64,000 nt of DNA, taken from the NCBI RefSeq assembly GCF_900100385.1, contig NZ_FNFC01000003.1, positions 124,001 through 188,000 on the forward strand, written 5' to 3'. The position numbers and the translations under genes are program-made. Positions within the stretch are counted from its first letter, which is position 1. Every line of letters starts with the position of its first letter. Below are positions 16,484 to 25,613 of the stretch, piece by piece. The stretch comes from Halovenus aranensis. Its GTDB lineage: Archaea > Halobacteriota > Halobacteria > Halobacteriales > Haloarculaceae. The notes under the pieces were generated by a model. That model was given only the letters and a program-made list of their open reading frames with translations, was not told where the DNA came from and searched no databases.

Positions 16484-17718
16484 ACGCCCGTCGAGTACCG
16501 GAGCAGGCCGGCAACTCCGCCGAAGGCGTTCAGGAGCTGTTCGCCTTTCTCGAAGTCCGTCGAGATAAACAGCGTCTCCGTGCCGCGCTGGTCGGCGATG
16601 TTCATCAGATGGTCGATAGCGTCCTCGCGCTCCCACTCGGTGACGGTCTCGCCGCTGGGGCAGTCGAGTTCGTCAGGCTGTTCGGTCGTGTCGACGAACT
16701 CGACTTGTTCCCGGCCGTCACAGTCGTAGACGAGAACGTCTTTGCGGAGGTCTTCGCTGATGAGGAGGCGGTCGACAGCACCCATGATGAGGTTCTCGCG
16801 AGTCGGGCCGAACCCGTAGGTAGCACACTCGCCGTCGTGGAGTTCCTCGAAGAACTCTTCCATCAGCTGTTTGTCCTGGAGGACCTCGTGCTCCGCGAGT
16901 ACCTCGTCGGCCGCGTCGACGAGGTCGTACAGTCCAGACTCGTCGGTGTATGCCACGTCGAACTTGCCGAGGACCAAGTCCTGTAGCTCGTGGTGGAGGT
17001 AATCACCGTCGAGGAACTCGTCTTTCGTCGGTGAGGGGCCGCCGACGAGAATGCCGTCCATCTCGTGGCGCTTGGGGACGAACAGTTCGTCGGCCATCCC
17101 CGCCACTTCCTGATAGAAGTTGTCGATTGCTTCCAGCCGGAGGCGGGCGAACCGCTGTGCTGACTGACCACCTTTCCGCTGTTTCCCGGGGACTAGCGAG
17201 GACGCAGACTTGACAGGCTCGACGCGCTTGCCCTTGAGCCAGCCAACGTTTGCCTCCCGGCGGTCGAGGACAACGAGACCGAAAAGCCCCTTATCGAGCA
17301 GCATTTCCTCGAGTGGCCCGGTCAGGAAATTCGAGTCACAGTGGTAGCGAAACGACTGAATCGAGTTCGGTGGGTTCTCCAGCACCTCGGTCACCATCTT
17401 CGTCCGGCCGCCGCCGCTGTCGACGGCTCCGGAAAACAGCACCATCCCGTTTTCTGGGGGCTCCTTGTAGTATTTCAGTCGGTCTTTGATGCTCTTGAGC
17501 GCATCTTGCACGTTCGTCCGCGTCTCTTTCGATTTGATGTTGCTCGCTTCCGAGTGTTCCTGCGTGACGTGTGCAACCACATCGCTAATCAGTCGCTCCG
17601 GCGGCACGTAGATAGTGACGAGCTGGGTACCAGACCCCTCGTACTCCTTGAGTTCCTCGATGACCTTCCGAAACTCGTATTTTTGTTTGTCGGACTGGTC
17701 TGTCTCGGACGTACTCAT
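16480..17718 (-). CDS. prf1: peptide chain release factor aRF1
   Basis: 412 residues, full length for archaeal class I release factor. NIKS at 60-63 and YHCDSNF at about 125-131 form the stop-codon reading surface; GGQ at 183-185 is the catalytic tripeptide that hydrolyses peptidyl-tRNA in the ribosome. The C-terminal domain would bind aRF3/EF1A-type GTPases and ABCE1. ATG 17718 lies about 27 bp from a TATA-like GTTACTTACA on the minus strand. Divergent from minD. Confidence 0.97.
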   Translation of the reverse strand: MSTSETDQSDKQKYEFRKVIEELKEYEGSGTQLVTIYVPPERLISDVVAHVTQEHSEASNIKSKETRTNVQDALKSIKDRLKYYKEPPENGMVLFSGAVDSGGGRTKMVTEVLENPPNSIQSFRYHCDSNFLTGPLEEMLLDKGLFGLVVLDRREANVGWLKGKRVEPVKSASSLVPGKQRKGGQSAQRFARLRLEAIDNFYQEVAGMADELFVPKRHEMDGILVGGPSPTKDEFLDGDYLHHELQDLVLGKFDVAYTDESGLYDLVDAADEVLAEHEVLQDKQLMEEFFEELHDGECATYGFGPTRENLIMGAVDRLLISEDLRKDVLVYDCDGREQVEFVDTTEQPDELDCPSGETVTEWEREDAIDHLMNIADQRGTETLFISTDFEKGEQLLNAFGGVAGLLRYSTGV

Positions 17719-17781
17719 TATCTACAGTTGGTGAGTGGTCTGTAAGTAACTGTTGACCTCGTGTCAGCGACAGGACGGCCC

Positions 17782-17816
17782 GCGTCGGTGGTACAGTTTG
17801 CTCTGTACCGGGACGC
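17782..17816. promoter_or_regulatory. perfect hairpin / inverted repeat between prf1 and minD
   Basis: GGTACAG (17790-17796) and CTGTACC (17803-17809) form a perfect 7-bp stem with a 6-nt loop, extended by an outer GCGTC/GACGC pair (17782-17786 with 17812-17816). It lies upstream of the minD TATA (17829-17835) and about 65 bp upstream of the prf1 TATA. It is either an operator shared by the two divergent genes or an RNA hairpin. Confidence 0.45.
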
Positions 17817-17828
17817 GAGACGAGTGGG

Positions 17829-17854
17829 TTTATATCTCGGGCGTGTGTTACACG
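17829..17854 (+). promoter_or_regulatory. minD TATA box and overlapping palindrome
   Basis: TTTATAT at 17829-17835 is centred about 36 bp before ATG 17868. CGTGT-GTT-ACACG (17842-17854), a 13-bp palindrome with a 3-nt centre, lies between the TATA box and the expected start site, a position typical of archaeal repressor operators. Confidence 0.5.
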
Positions 17855-17867
17855 ATACAATCAAACG

Positions 17868-18698
17868 ATGGCAGGGTACGTGCTCACGATTGCTGGCGGG
17901 AAAGGCGGGGTTGGCAAGACCACAACAGCCATCAACCTCGGTGCGGTGCTCGAAGAGGGCGGGTACGATGTCGTGGTCGTCGACGCCGACCTCGGGATGG
18001 CGAACCTTGGCGAGATGCTCGGTGCGACCCACGAGACGACCATCCACGACGTACTCGCCGGGAACGCGACGGTGAGCGCAGCATTGACCGACACCCCGGG
18101 CGGACTGACGATTATTCCCGGCGAGCAGAGCCTCGAGGCGTTCGCCGACGCCGACCCCGCGAAGTTGCGGAAGGTCATCAAGACACTTCAGAACACATTC
18201 GACGTGGTGCTGGTCGATACGGGTGCGGGCCTGAGTCACGAGACGACGGTTCCGCTCGGTCTCGCAGACGGTATCTTGCTCGTGACGACCCCGGACGACG
18301 TGGCCGTCAACGACACCACAAAGACCGCCGACCTGGCCGAGCGCGTCGACGGTCGGGTTATCGGCGTCCTCGTGGCGCGGGTGACCCGTGAGACCGACGT
18401 TCCTGCTATTGCCGACTCGTTCGAGCAGCCGATTCTGGGCGTTATCCCTGTCGACCACGAGGCGACGCGTGAGGAGCCACACATCGTCAACGCACCGGGC
18501 AGCAACTCTGCTTCGGCGTATACGAAGTTGACGAAACAGCTCGAACGAGTCTTTTTCGAGGGCGCAGGCGGCGACGAACTCGAACACGTCTTCGAGGAGT
18601 CGTGGTTCACCGACGAGCCCGATGAGTCGACCGAGGACGCCGACAAATCAGACGACGACGAGGACTCTGACGGCGTCTTTGGCGGCCTGTTCGGCTGA
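17868..18698 (+). CDS. minD: MinD/ParA-family ATPase with acidic C-terminal tail
   Basis: 276 residues. The deviant Walker A is GGKGGVGKTT (residues 10-19), followed by switch I (DADLGMANLGEMLG) and Walker B (VVLVDTGAGLSHET). MinD-type ATPases dimerise on ATP and position other machinery on membranes or at poles; in Haloferax, paralogues affect placement of chemosensory arrays and archaella. After the ATPase fold (about residue 245) comes a tail of Asp/Glu ending VFGGLFG, in place of the amphipathic membrane helix of bacterial MinD. It faces a sensor kinase stop-to-stop, with 4 bp between. Which MinD subgroup it belongs to cannot be told by eye. Confidence 0.88.
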   Translation: MAGYVLTIAGGKGGVGKTTTAINLGAVLEEGGYDVVVVDADLGMANLGEMLGATHETTIHDVLAGNATVSAALTDTPGGLTIIPGEQSLEAFADADPAKLRKVIKTLQNTFDVVLVDTGAGLSHETTVPLGLADGILLVTTPDDVAVNDTTKTADLAERVDGRVIGVLVARVTRETDVPAIADSFEQPILGVIPVDHEATREEPHIVNAPGSNSASAYTKLTKQLERVFFEGAGGDELEHVFEESWFTDEPDESTEDADKSDDDEDSDGVFGGLFG

Positions 18699-18702
18699 CC
18701 GC

Positions 18703-20139
18703 TCAGCGGGCCGCAGACACAGCCTCGCTGGAGGTGCCGTCGTCGACAGTGACGTTTCGGAACTCGAAGCGTGCGCCGCCGTCGTCGCTCTCTGAGACTG
18801 TCAGTTTCCAGCCGTGTGCTTCGCTGACGCGTTTGACGATCGCCAGGCCGAATCCGCTCCCGTCGCTCGCGGTGGTATACCCTGGCTCGAAGATGTTTTC
18901 ACGTTCTTGTGCGGGGATTCCAGGCCCGTCGTCAGCGACATAGAACCCATCTTCGAGCGGTTTGACGGCCACCCTCACGCCTTCGTCGGTGTGTTCGACC
19001 GCGTTCCGGAGCAGATTCTCGACGAGCGGTTTGACGCGCTCGGGGTCACCTTCGATTTCGAAGGGCTCGCATTCGAGCGTGTCTGCCGGTCGGCTGAACG
19101 TCTGCCAGGCTCGTGAGACGATTGTGTCGACATCGACGGCCATCGTGCAGTCGACGACGAGCCCTGTCCGGGCCAGTGTTCGCACCTCGGATAGCATGTC
19201 TTCCATGCGGTTCAATGCCGAGTCGACGCGCTCGAAGTCCTCGTCCGTACCGGAGTCGTGGGCCAGTTCGAGTCCCGCTCGCGCCTGCGTGAGCGGGGTT
19301 CGCAGGTCGTGTGAGACAAACGAGATTATCTCTTCGAGGCGCTCGTTCTGTGTCGCCAGCTTCTCTCGTCGCTGTTCCTGCTGTGAGATGTCCTGTAAGA
19401 TACCGACCGAGCCACGGAACTGGTCATCAAACGGCAGTGCTGCCATGTGGTCGCGACACGGGATTGTATCGCCGCCTTTGGTGTGGATGTCGACCTGGAA
19501 CTGCTTGCGGTCGGAGCCGGTACTCGAGACGATGTCTCGTAGCGACTCGTTCGCGCGCTCGACACCCTCGGCAGTCTTGATGAGTCCGGGCGGGCTTCCG
19601 AGAATCTCCTCGCGGTCGTAGCCGACCATCTCGACGAAGGCATCGTTGACGTACTCGAAGGTTCCCTCCTCACCGACGACGTAGATGGGATAATCGAGCG
19701 CCCGGAGCACCGTCGCGTACCGCTCGGACTCGACTTTCGCCCGGTGTTCCTCGGCCGCGTGTTCGACGCGGTGGATGAGCCGCTGGAGCTGCTCGGGACC
19801 TCCTTTCTGGAGATAGCCGGTCACGCCGGAGTTTATCGCTTTGCTCGCGATTTCCTCGCTTCCCTTTCCGGTGTACAGGATAAACGGTACGTCAGAATGC
19901 GTCGCACGAACATGTTCCAGAAACTCCAGCCCGTCGATTTCGGGCATCTCGTAGTCACTGACGATACAATCAATCTGTGTCGACGCGAGTGTCTCCAAAC
20001 CATCCTTTGCGTCGGTAGCCGTCAACATCTCTACACCAGGGAGTTCACGCTCGAAGTACGTCTCGACGACGTTGAGCTGCGTAGGGTCGTCGTCGACGTG
20101 GAGTATCCGCGCGTCAGTCGCCCGATAATGGTCCGGCAC
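18703..20139 (-). CDS. REC-PAS-histidine kinase
   Basis: 478 residues. Receiver (residues 10-125: ILHVDDDPT, IVSDYEMPE, YTGKGSEE), PAS (about 140-255, with YPIYVVGEEGTFEYVN), HisKA (EEIISFVSHDLRTPLTQ near 280) and HATPase (NLLRNAVEHT, ADDGPGIP, GSGFGLAIV). The start is GTG at 20139. Like the 1003-residue sensor it places the receiver first, a common haloarchaeal design in which the phospho-input module controls a downstream kinase. It lacks membrane helices. No cognate regulator is next to it; minD is the immediate neighbour. Confidence 0.92.
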   Translation of the reverse strand: MPDHYRATDARILHVDDDPTQLNVVETYFERELPGVEMLTATDAKDGLETLASTQIDCIVSDYEMPEIDGLEFLEHVRATHSDVPFILYTGKGSEEIASKAINSGVTGYLQKGGPEQLQRLIHRVEHAAEEHRAKVESERYATVLRALDYPIYVVGEEGTFEYVNDAFVEMVGYDREEILGSPPGLIKTAEGVERANESLRDIVSSTGSDRKQFQVDIHTKGGDTIPCRDHMAALPFDDQFRGSVGILQDISQQEQRREKLATQNERLEEIISFVSHDLRTPLTQARAGLELAHDSGTDEDFERVDSALNRMEDMLSEVRTLARTGLVVDCTMAVDVDTIVSRAWQTFSRPADTLECEPFEIEGDPERVKPLVENLLRNAVEHTDEGVRVAVKPLEDGFYVADDGPGIPAQERENIFEPGYTTASDGSGFGLAIVKRVSEAHGWKLTVSESDDGGARFEFRNVTVDDGTSSEAVSAAR

Positions 20140-20295
20140 GAGTAATCACCTACTCTCTCTATGAATGTCTCCCATATCCCCGTGTTCCCTAACTAAGTAG
20201 TGAGTCTGTCAGTGAAACACGACTGCAGTGTCAGAGAACACGAGCAGGTGAGGCCTTCCAAAACCGTTAGTACCGTCGCCCTCTCACTCACTCGG

Positions 20296-21045
20296 GTGTA
20301 CGTCGAGAACTGCTTTCTGGGAGCCGAGGGCGTCGGCCAGACCATCGAGCAGCGGCTCTGGTCGCAGGGAATTACCCACTGGGAGAGATTCGAGCCGACC
20401 GTCGACGGAGTCGGCCAGACCCGTACCGAGCGCATCGAGTCGTTTATCGACGCCGGCGAGCGTGCGCTCGACCGCGGCAACGTCGAGTTTTTCGACCAGC
20501 GGTTCCCCGACGGCTGTCGCTGGCGGCTATACGAGTCGTTCCGCGATCAGGCCTGCTTTTTCGATATCGAGACGACCGGCCTCGACCATCAGACGAGCGT
20601 CGTCACGACGGTGACACTCCATCAAAACGGTGACACCCACACACTCGTCAGGGGCGACGACCTGACAGACGAGAACCTCCGAGCGGCCTTCGAAGACGCC
20701 GGGCTGTTGGTGACATTCAACGGCGCGCGCTTCGACGTGCCGTTTCTGGAGTCGTCGTTCGACGTGTCACTCGACCACCCGCATATCGACCTGATGCCCA
20801 CCGCCCGACAGGTCGGTCTCTCGGGCGGATTGAGCGAAGTCGAGCGAGCGCTCGGTATCGGTCGCGACCTCCCTGACGTTGACGGCAGAGAGGCCGTTCG
20901 GCTGTGGCACGAACACGAGCGCGGCGTCGACGGGGCGCTCGACCGTCTGGTCGAGTACAACCGCGAGGATACAGTCAACATGGTTCCTGTCCTCGAATCG
21001 CTGGTCGAGCGACTCGACGACCAGACGTTCCCCGAGCAGCCGTAA
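20296..21045 (+). CDS. YprB-type RNase H-like 3'-5' exonuclease
   Basis: About 249 residues. DEDD-type exonuclease motifs are visible: FFDIETTGL (Exo I, with D and E), TFNGARFDVPFLE (Exo II), HIDLMPTAR, and YNREDTVNM (Exo III). This fits the RNase_H_2/YprB group; substrate (DNA or RNA ends) is unknown. The frame is open from GTG 20200, but GTG 20296 gives VYVENCFLGAEGVGQ, which resembles how homologues begin, and has an A-rich TATA-like stretch about 26 bp upstream. Convergent with the MBL gene, with stops adjacent at 21045/21046. Confidence 0.82.
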   Translation: MYVENCFLGAEGVGQTIEQRLWSQGITHWERFEPTVDGVGQTRTERIESFIDAGERALDRGNVEFFDQRFPDGCRWRLYESFRDQACFFDIETTGLDHQTSVVTTVTLHQNGDTHTLVRGDDLTDENLRAAFEDAGLLVTFNGARFDVPFLESSFDVSLDHPHIDLMPTARQVGLSGGLSEVERALGIGRDLPDVDGREAVRLWHEHERGVDGALDRLVEYNREDTVNMVPVLESLVERLDDQTFPEQP

Positions 21046-22041
21046 CTACACGTCGAGTGGCCAGCGGTCGTCTTCCCGTCTGTCGAGTTGGTCGGCGACG
21101 CCGTCGGCGAGTTGGTACTCGGTGCCGTCTCGGTGGATATACCCCTCGCGTTCGAGATGCTCCAGATGAGCGTAGGACTCACCGGGGCCGTGGAGGATGT
21201 GGATGCTGTGGAGTTCCCCGAACAAGTCGTCGCTGACAGTCCACGTGTCACACGGGCCGTGGCGTCGGAGTGCATCGAGGACACGGTAGGAGCGCTCCTC
21301 GTGGTGGTCGATGATGTACTCGGCCCGGTCTGTGGGGTCATCGATGACAGAGCGGTGGCCCGGCCAGGCCCGGTCGTAGTCCGCGCTGGCAATCGCCCGG
21401 AGTGTGTCGACGTACTGGTCGAGCGGTCGCTCGACCCGGACATCGGCCCCGCCGACGTTCGGCGTGTACTTCGGGAGCAAGGCATCGCTGCTGAGTACGT
21501 CCGTGCCCTCGGTCCCATCGTCGAGTTCGAACAGACACAGGCCTACCGAGTGTCCCGGTGCGTGAACGACGTTTAGGGTCGTCTCGTTGACCTGGAACGT
21601 GTCGCCGTCGGCCATCGTCGTCACGTCTGGCGGTTCGTCCTGCCAGGCAACGCTGTCGAGTACCTCCATGACGGCGTCCTGTTTCGCGTCTGGCATCCCC
21701 CACCGGTCGAAGTAGTCGGTCTGCGTATCGACCATCGCCTCCCAGGCCGCCTCGTCGCCACCGACGAGTGGCGCGTCGGCCTCGTGGACGTAGACGGTGG
21801 CACCGCTTTCGTTCTGTATCGGCCCCGCGAGCCCGCGGTGGTCGCCGTGCCAGTGACTCAGAAAGATGCGGTCGACATCGCCGACCGCAACGCCGTGGTC
21901 GTCGAGTTGCGATTCGAGTTGGTCGTAGGTGCCGGGTAGACGGTCTCCGGTGTCGACTAGCACCGTCTCGGAACCATCCGCGAAGAGATAGGCGTTGTTG
22001 TTGCCCTCGAACGTCTTGTTCGTGAGCGCGATGCGTTCCAT
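21046..22041 (-). CDS. metallo-beta-lactamase-fold hydrolase with winged-helix-like C-terminus
   Basis: 331 residues. The zinc motif SHWHGDH is present, then HAPGHSVG and the late GH (WPGHRS), so the di-metal site looks complete. After the catalytic domain (about residues 1-235) the C-terminus has short helices and a GPCDTWTVSDDLFG segment like the winged-helix tail of LACTB2/glyoxalase-II-like proteins. It hydrolyses thioesters, phosphodiesters or lactones; the substrate is unknown. I chose ATG 22041 (MERIALTNKTF); the upstream open frame lacks family character. Confidence 0.88.
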   Translation of the reverse strand: MERIALTNKTFEGNNNAYLFADGSETVLVDTGDRLPGTYDQLESQLDDHGVAVGDVDRIFLSHWHGDHRGLAGPIQNESGATVYVHEADAPLVGGDEAAWEAMVDTQTDYFDRWGMPDAKQDAVMEVLDSVAWQDEPPDVTTMADGDTFQVNETTLNVVHAPGHSVGLCLFELDDGTEGTDVLSSDALLPKYTPNVGGADVRVERPLDQYVDTLRAIASADYDRAWPGHRSVIDDPTDRAEYIIDHHEERSYRVLDALRRHGPCDTWTVSDDLFGELHSIHILHGPGESYAHLEHLEREGYIHRDGTEYQLADGVADQLDRREDDRWPLDV

Positions 22042-22288
22042 GCCCCCGTTTCGACGACCCGCCAGAAAAACGTCGCGCTCCGCCGCGTCTGACGCACGGC
22101 TGACCCACGTCAGCCAACTGTCTGCCCCACGTTTATCACCCTCACACACCAAGCTCAGATACTGATCTCCGTCAGCCTGTCTGGCACTGGGGATGCGTGT
22201 GACACTGAGAGCGGGGATCAGGCGCCAGTCTTCTGGCTTTCGTCGGGTCAATCACAGAGCATTTAGTGTGGGTAGACAATCGAAAGAC

Positions 22289-22867
22289 ATGTCCACACAA
22301 CCACACGTTGTCGCGCTCTGTGGGAGCCTCCGCGACGAGAGTCACACGCGCACCGCACTCGGGCACGCGCTCGACGGCGCGCGAGACCGCGGTGCATCGA
22401 CCGAACTACTCGATCTCCGAGAGTACGACCTGCCCGTGTTCGACCCAGACGACAGCGACGCGGGCGACGCCGAGAGGCTTCGTGAGGCAGTCCGTGGGGC
22501 CAGTGCAGTCATTCTCGGGACGCCGATGTATCACGGCTCGTATGCGGCACCGCTAAAGAACGCTATCGACTACTGCGGCTTCGACGAGTTCGAGGAGACG
22601 ACCGTCGGCCTCCTCGCTGTTGCAGGCGGGAGCTTTCCTACAGGTGCGCTGGACAGTTTGCGGACGGTCTGTCGCGCGCTCGACGCGTGGACGCTCCCCC
22701 ATCAGGTCGCCATTCCCTCGGCCTACGACCAGTTCGAAGACGGCGAGTTCGTCGACGACTCGCTCGAAAGCCGGACGCGGGTGCTCGGCCAGCGCGTCGT
22801 CGAGTACGCACGAATCGAGCCGAACCCGCCGTCCTTCGAAAGCGAACAGAACGCCGGCGGCGACTGA
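22289..22867 (+). CDS. NADPH-dependent FMN reductase family flavodoxin-like protein
   Basis: 192 residues with the flavin-phosphate loop at the N-terminus (ALCGSLRDESHT) and the second flavin loop PMYHGSYAAPLKNAIDY, as in the FMN_red family (azoreductase/ArsH/WrbA-like). It probably reduces FMN, quinones or xenobiotics with NAD(P)H in the cytosol. ATG 22289 is preferred over the longer open frame. Divergent from the MBL gene (247-bp spacer with nothing else notable) and convergent with the RND transporter. Confidence 0.92.
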   Translation: MSTQPHVVALCGSLRDESHTRTALGHALDGARDRGASTELLDLREYDLPVFDPDDSDAGDAERLREAVRGASAVILGTPMYHGSYAAPLKNAIDYCGFDEFEETTVGLLAVAGGSFPTGALDSLRTVCRALDAWTLPHQVAIPSAYDQFEDGEFVDDSLESRTRVLGQRVVEYARIEPNPPSFESEQNAGGD

Positions 22868-25438
22868 TTACCCGCCCAGCCGGTCGACGAGTCGCTCACG
22901 GAGGACAAACAGCGCCGGCAGTACCGTCACGACGGCGACGAACGCAAAGATGATAGCGCCGGCGGTGACGGTTCCGAACCGCCGCAATGGCGGCGACAGC
23001 GAGAGCGCGAGTACGCCGAACCCAGAAGCGGTCGTCGCGGCACTGGCCAGCAACGCGCCGCCGGTGCCGGTCGCTGTCGCCTGCAGTGCTTCCTCTATCG
23101 TCTCCCGCTGTTCGCGTTCGGCGACAAACCGCTCGCCAGCGTGGATGCTGTAGTCGACGCCGAGGCCGATTGCCAGGCTCGTGATGACGGCCGTTTCACT
23201 GTTGAACGGGATGTCGAGCAGCGCCATCGCGCCCAAGAGCCAGGCGAGTGCGATGACGACCGGTACCACGACGACGATACCCTGTGTCGGCGACCGATAC
23301 CGGACCCAGAACAGGACCGTAAGGAAGCCAAGAATGACCACGAGCGTCACCGCAAACGCCTCGACGAGTGTCGCAAGCAGGGCGTCTTGCAGGACGGCTT
23401 CGGTGACTGGCGGCCCAGTGGCGACGGCACTCAGCGAGACGCCACCGGCGTTTGACTCGACCGCAGTCGCGAAGGTGCGCGTGTCCTCGGCAATCCGCTG
23501 TGTCGACTCGCTGCTGCGGACACTGAGCAGGAGGCGAGCGGATGTGATGTCGTCACCGTCACGACTCAACACGTCGGCAGCCGCCCCCTCGTCGGCCGCA
23601 AACAGCGCGCGGTAGACCACTTCGACGGTTTCGTCTGGGAGCATATCCCCGTCGGTGTCGTACTGTCGGACGGTCGCTGCGAAGGTCGCGTTCTCTGCTG
23701 CAACCTCTCGAATCACAGTGTGTGGCCCCTCGACCGCACCGACGCCGTCGGGCCTGCGCTGGACTGCACTGTCTGCGGTGACGGCCCGAGTCGCCTCGTC
23801 TGCGGCCGTCAGCATCGCTGGCGAGGTGACATCACCACGTATCAGCACGGTCGACTGCCCGCCCTCGCCTCGGAGCTGGAAGTTCTCACTCAGGTAGTCG
23901 AACTCGTCGCTGATAGTGTAACTGCCCGGCTCGAACGGACCCGGGAGGTACTCGGCCCAGTCGGGTGCGTCTTGCGGGAGGAAATCAGCCTGATTGAACT
24001 CGGTGTCTATCGAAGTCGCGCCGACGGCGCCGCCGGTCGTCAACAGGAGCGCAACGGCAAGGACAACGAGCGGTGCCCGCGTCGACACAGCCGAGACGCG
24101 ACCGAGAGCGCTGTTCACGATGCCACGACCCGTGCCAAATGCTGGCTTGTCCCGCGAGCGACCGAACCGGCCTTCGAGCAGCCCGTCGACCTCGATTTTC
24201 AGTGCTGGCAGGAACGCGCCGAAGGCGACGAACGTCGCGAAGATACCACCAGAACTCAAGATAGCGAAGTCCTGAATGGCCGGGAGCGGGCTCACCACGT
24301 TCGAGAGGAAACCGACGCCCGTCGAGAACGTCGCCGCTGCGAGTGCGAGGACGACACTCCCCAAACCGAGCCCCATCGCACCACGAATCGCACCGACACT
24401 GTCTGCCGGGAGGTCTGTGTCGACCTCGAGTGTCCCCTGTCTGGCCTCGCGGTAACGCATTACGACGTGGACCGCGTAGTCGATAGAGAGACCGATGAGC
24501 AAGAAGGGGACAGAGATGAGGATGACGTTCATCGGCACCGCGAGCCAGCCCATGAGTCCCTGGAGCCACACCAGCACGACGGCGATGCCAAGCACAGCGA
24601 GGACGATATCGGTCACGTCCCTGTAAGAGACGCCCAACACGAACAGAATGAGCACGAGTGCGAACGGTGTGATGATGGCGAAGCTGTCGCCGGTCGCGTT
24701 CGAGGAGGCTTCGTCGCTAACGCCTTGCCCGAAAACGAAGGCGTCGTCGAAGTAGTCGTCGGCCAGCCCGTCGATAGCTACCTGTGCGTCGTAGGCGGCC
24801 AGCGGTTCGGCGTTCTCGCCGCTGTCGTCGACCTGTGAGATGAACGTGAGCCGTGCCTCTGCGGTCGTCGACCCTGGCTCGTAGCCCTGAGGAAGCAGGG
24901 CGTAGGGGTCTGCGTCGCCGAGAATCTGCTGGGCCCCTTCGGGGTCAAGAACACGTGCCAACAGCGCCTCGAACTCGCTCTCGCTGAGGGCGTCGAGGGC
25001 CTCGCGCTGTGCGTCGAGCGGGGGCTGCTCGGTCGGTGGTGCCTGGTTGTCGAGGGCAACTGCCGCCGTCCCAACGACGTTCTCGATGCCGACGATGCCA
25101 CGTGCCGCCAGTGTCGATTCGACAGCCGGGTCGTTCTGGAGTGCCTCCTGAAGTCGCAGCCCCGCCAGCAGAGACTCCTGAGTTAGCACGTCACCGTCCT
25201 CGTCTCTGACGACGAGCTGTGCGGCGACCGTATTATCGGTCGCGTAGTTGCTGTCGATAAAGTCAGCGGCGTCGAACTCCTCGGAGTCGACCTCGAACTC
25301 GCCGACACCGGCGTCTCCCGGGTCGCCCATACCGGCCCCTGCACCGATGAGCGCCGTCACGAGCACGACAGCGAGGATGACGAGTCTGCTGTGTGTCGCT
25401 ACCCACTCCGCGTACCGGTGTGAGTAGCCGCCGTTCAT
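22868..25438 (-). CDS. RND-superfamily (MmpL-type) transporter
   Basis: 856 residues with the duplicated architecture of MMPL/RND proteins: TM1 near the N-terminus (RLVILAVVLVTALIGAGAGM), a large extracellular domain (about residues 35-255), five helices to about 430, then TM7, a second large loop and helices to the C-terminus. Each half carries the SSD-like signature helix (LSIDYAVHVVMRYREA and LGVDYSIHAGERFVAE) with the Asp used for proton coupling. It probably exports a hydrophobic compound or lipid. No partner protein is next to it. Confidence 0.9.
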   Translation of the reverse strand: MNGGYSHRYAEWVATHSRLVILAVVLVTALIGAGAGMGDPGDAGVGEFEVDSEEFDAADFIDSNYATDNTVAAQLVVRDEDGDVLTQESLLAGLRLQEALQNDPAVESTLAARGIVGIENVVGTAAVALDNQAPPTEQPPLDAQREALDALSESEFEALLARVLDPEGAQQILGDADPYALLPQGYEPGSTTAEARLTFISQVDDSGENAEPLAAYDAQVAIDGLADDYFDDAFVFGQGVSDEASSNATGDSFAIITPFALVLILFVLGVSYRDVTDIVLAVLGIAVVLVWLQGLMGWLAVPMNVILISVPFLLIGLSIDYAVHVVMRYREARQGTLEVDTDLPADSVGAIRGAMGLGLGSVVLALAAATFSTGVGFLSNVVSPLPAIQDFAILSSGGIFATFVAFGAFLPALKIEVDGLLEGRFGRSRDKPAFGTGRGIVNSALGRVSAVSTRAPLVVLAVALLLTTGGAVGATSIDTEFNQADFLPQDAPDWAEYLPGPFEPGSYTISDEFDYLSENFQLRGEGGQSTVLIRGDVTSPAMLTAADEATRAVTADSAVQRRPDGVGAVEGPHTVIREVAAENATFAATVRQYDTDGDMLPDETVEVVYRALFAADEGAAADVLSRDGDDITSARLLLSVRSSESTQRIAEDTRTFATAVESNAGGVSLSAVATGPPVTEAVLQDALLATLVEAFAVTLVVILGFLTVLFWVRYRSPTQGIVVVVPVVIALAWLLGAMALLDIPFNSETAVITSLAIGLGVDYSIHAGERFVAEREQRETIEEALQATATGTGGALLASAATTASGFGVLALSLSPPLRRFGTVTAGAIIFAFVAVVTVLPALFVLRERLVDRLGG

Positions 25439-25613
25439 GGGTGTTCCCCTCGTGAAACGACGGCTGTGGGGCCAGCCCGACGAGTCCGTCTATCCATAGC
25501 GCCACGATGGTCGCTGGGAACTATATCCTTGTGGGTCGCCCCGCCCGGTTGCCGCCATGCCGCAGTGCAGGGAAAAATCTAACACCCTTACTTTCGAACC
25601 GGGTTGCTGTAGC

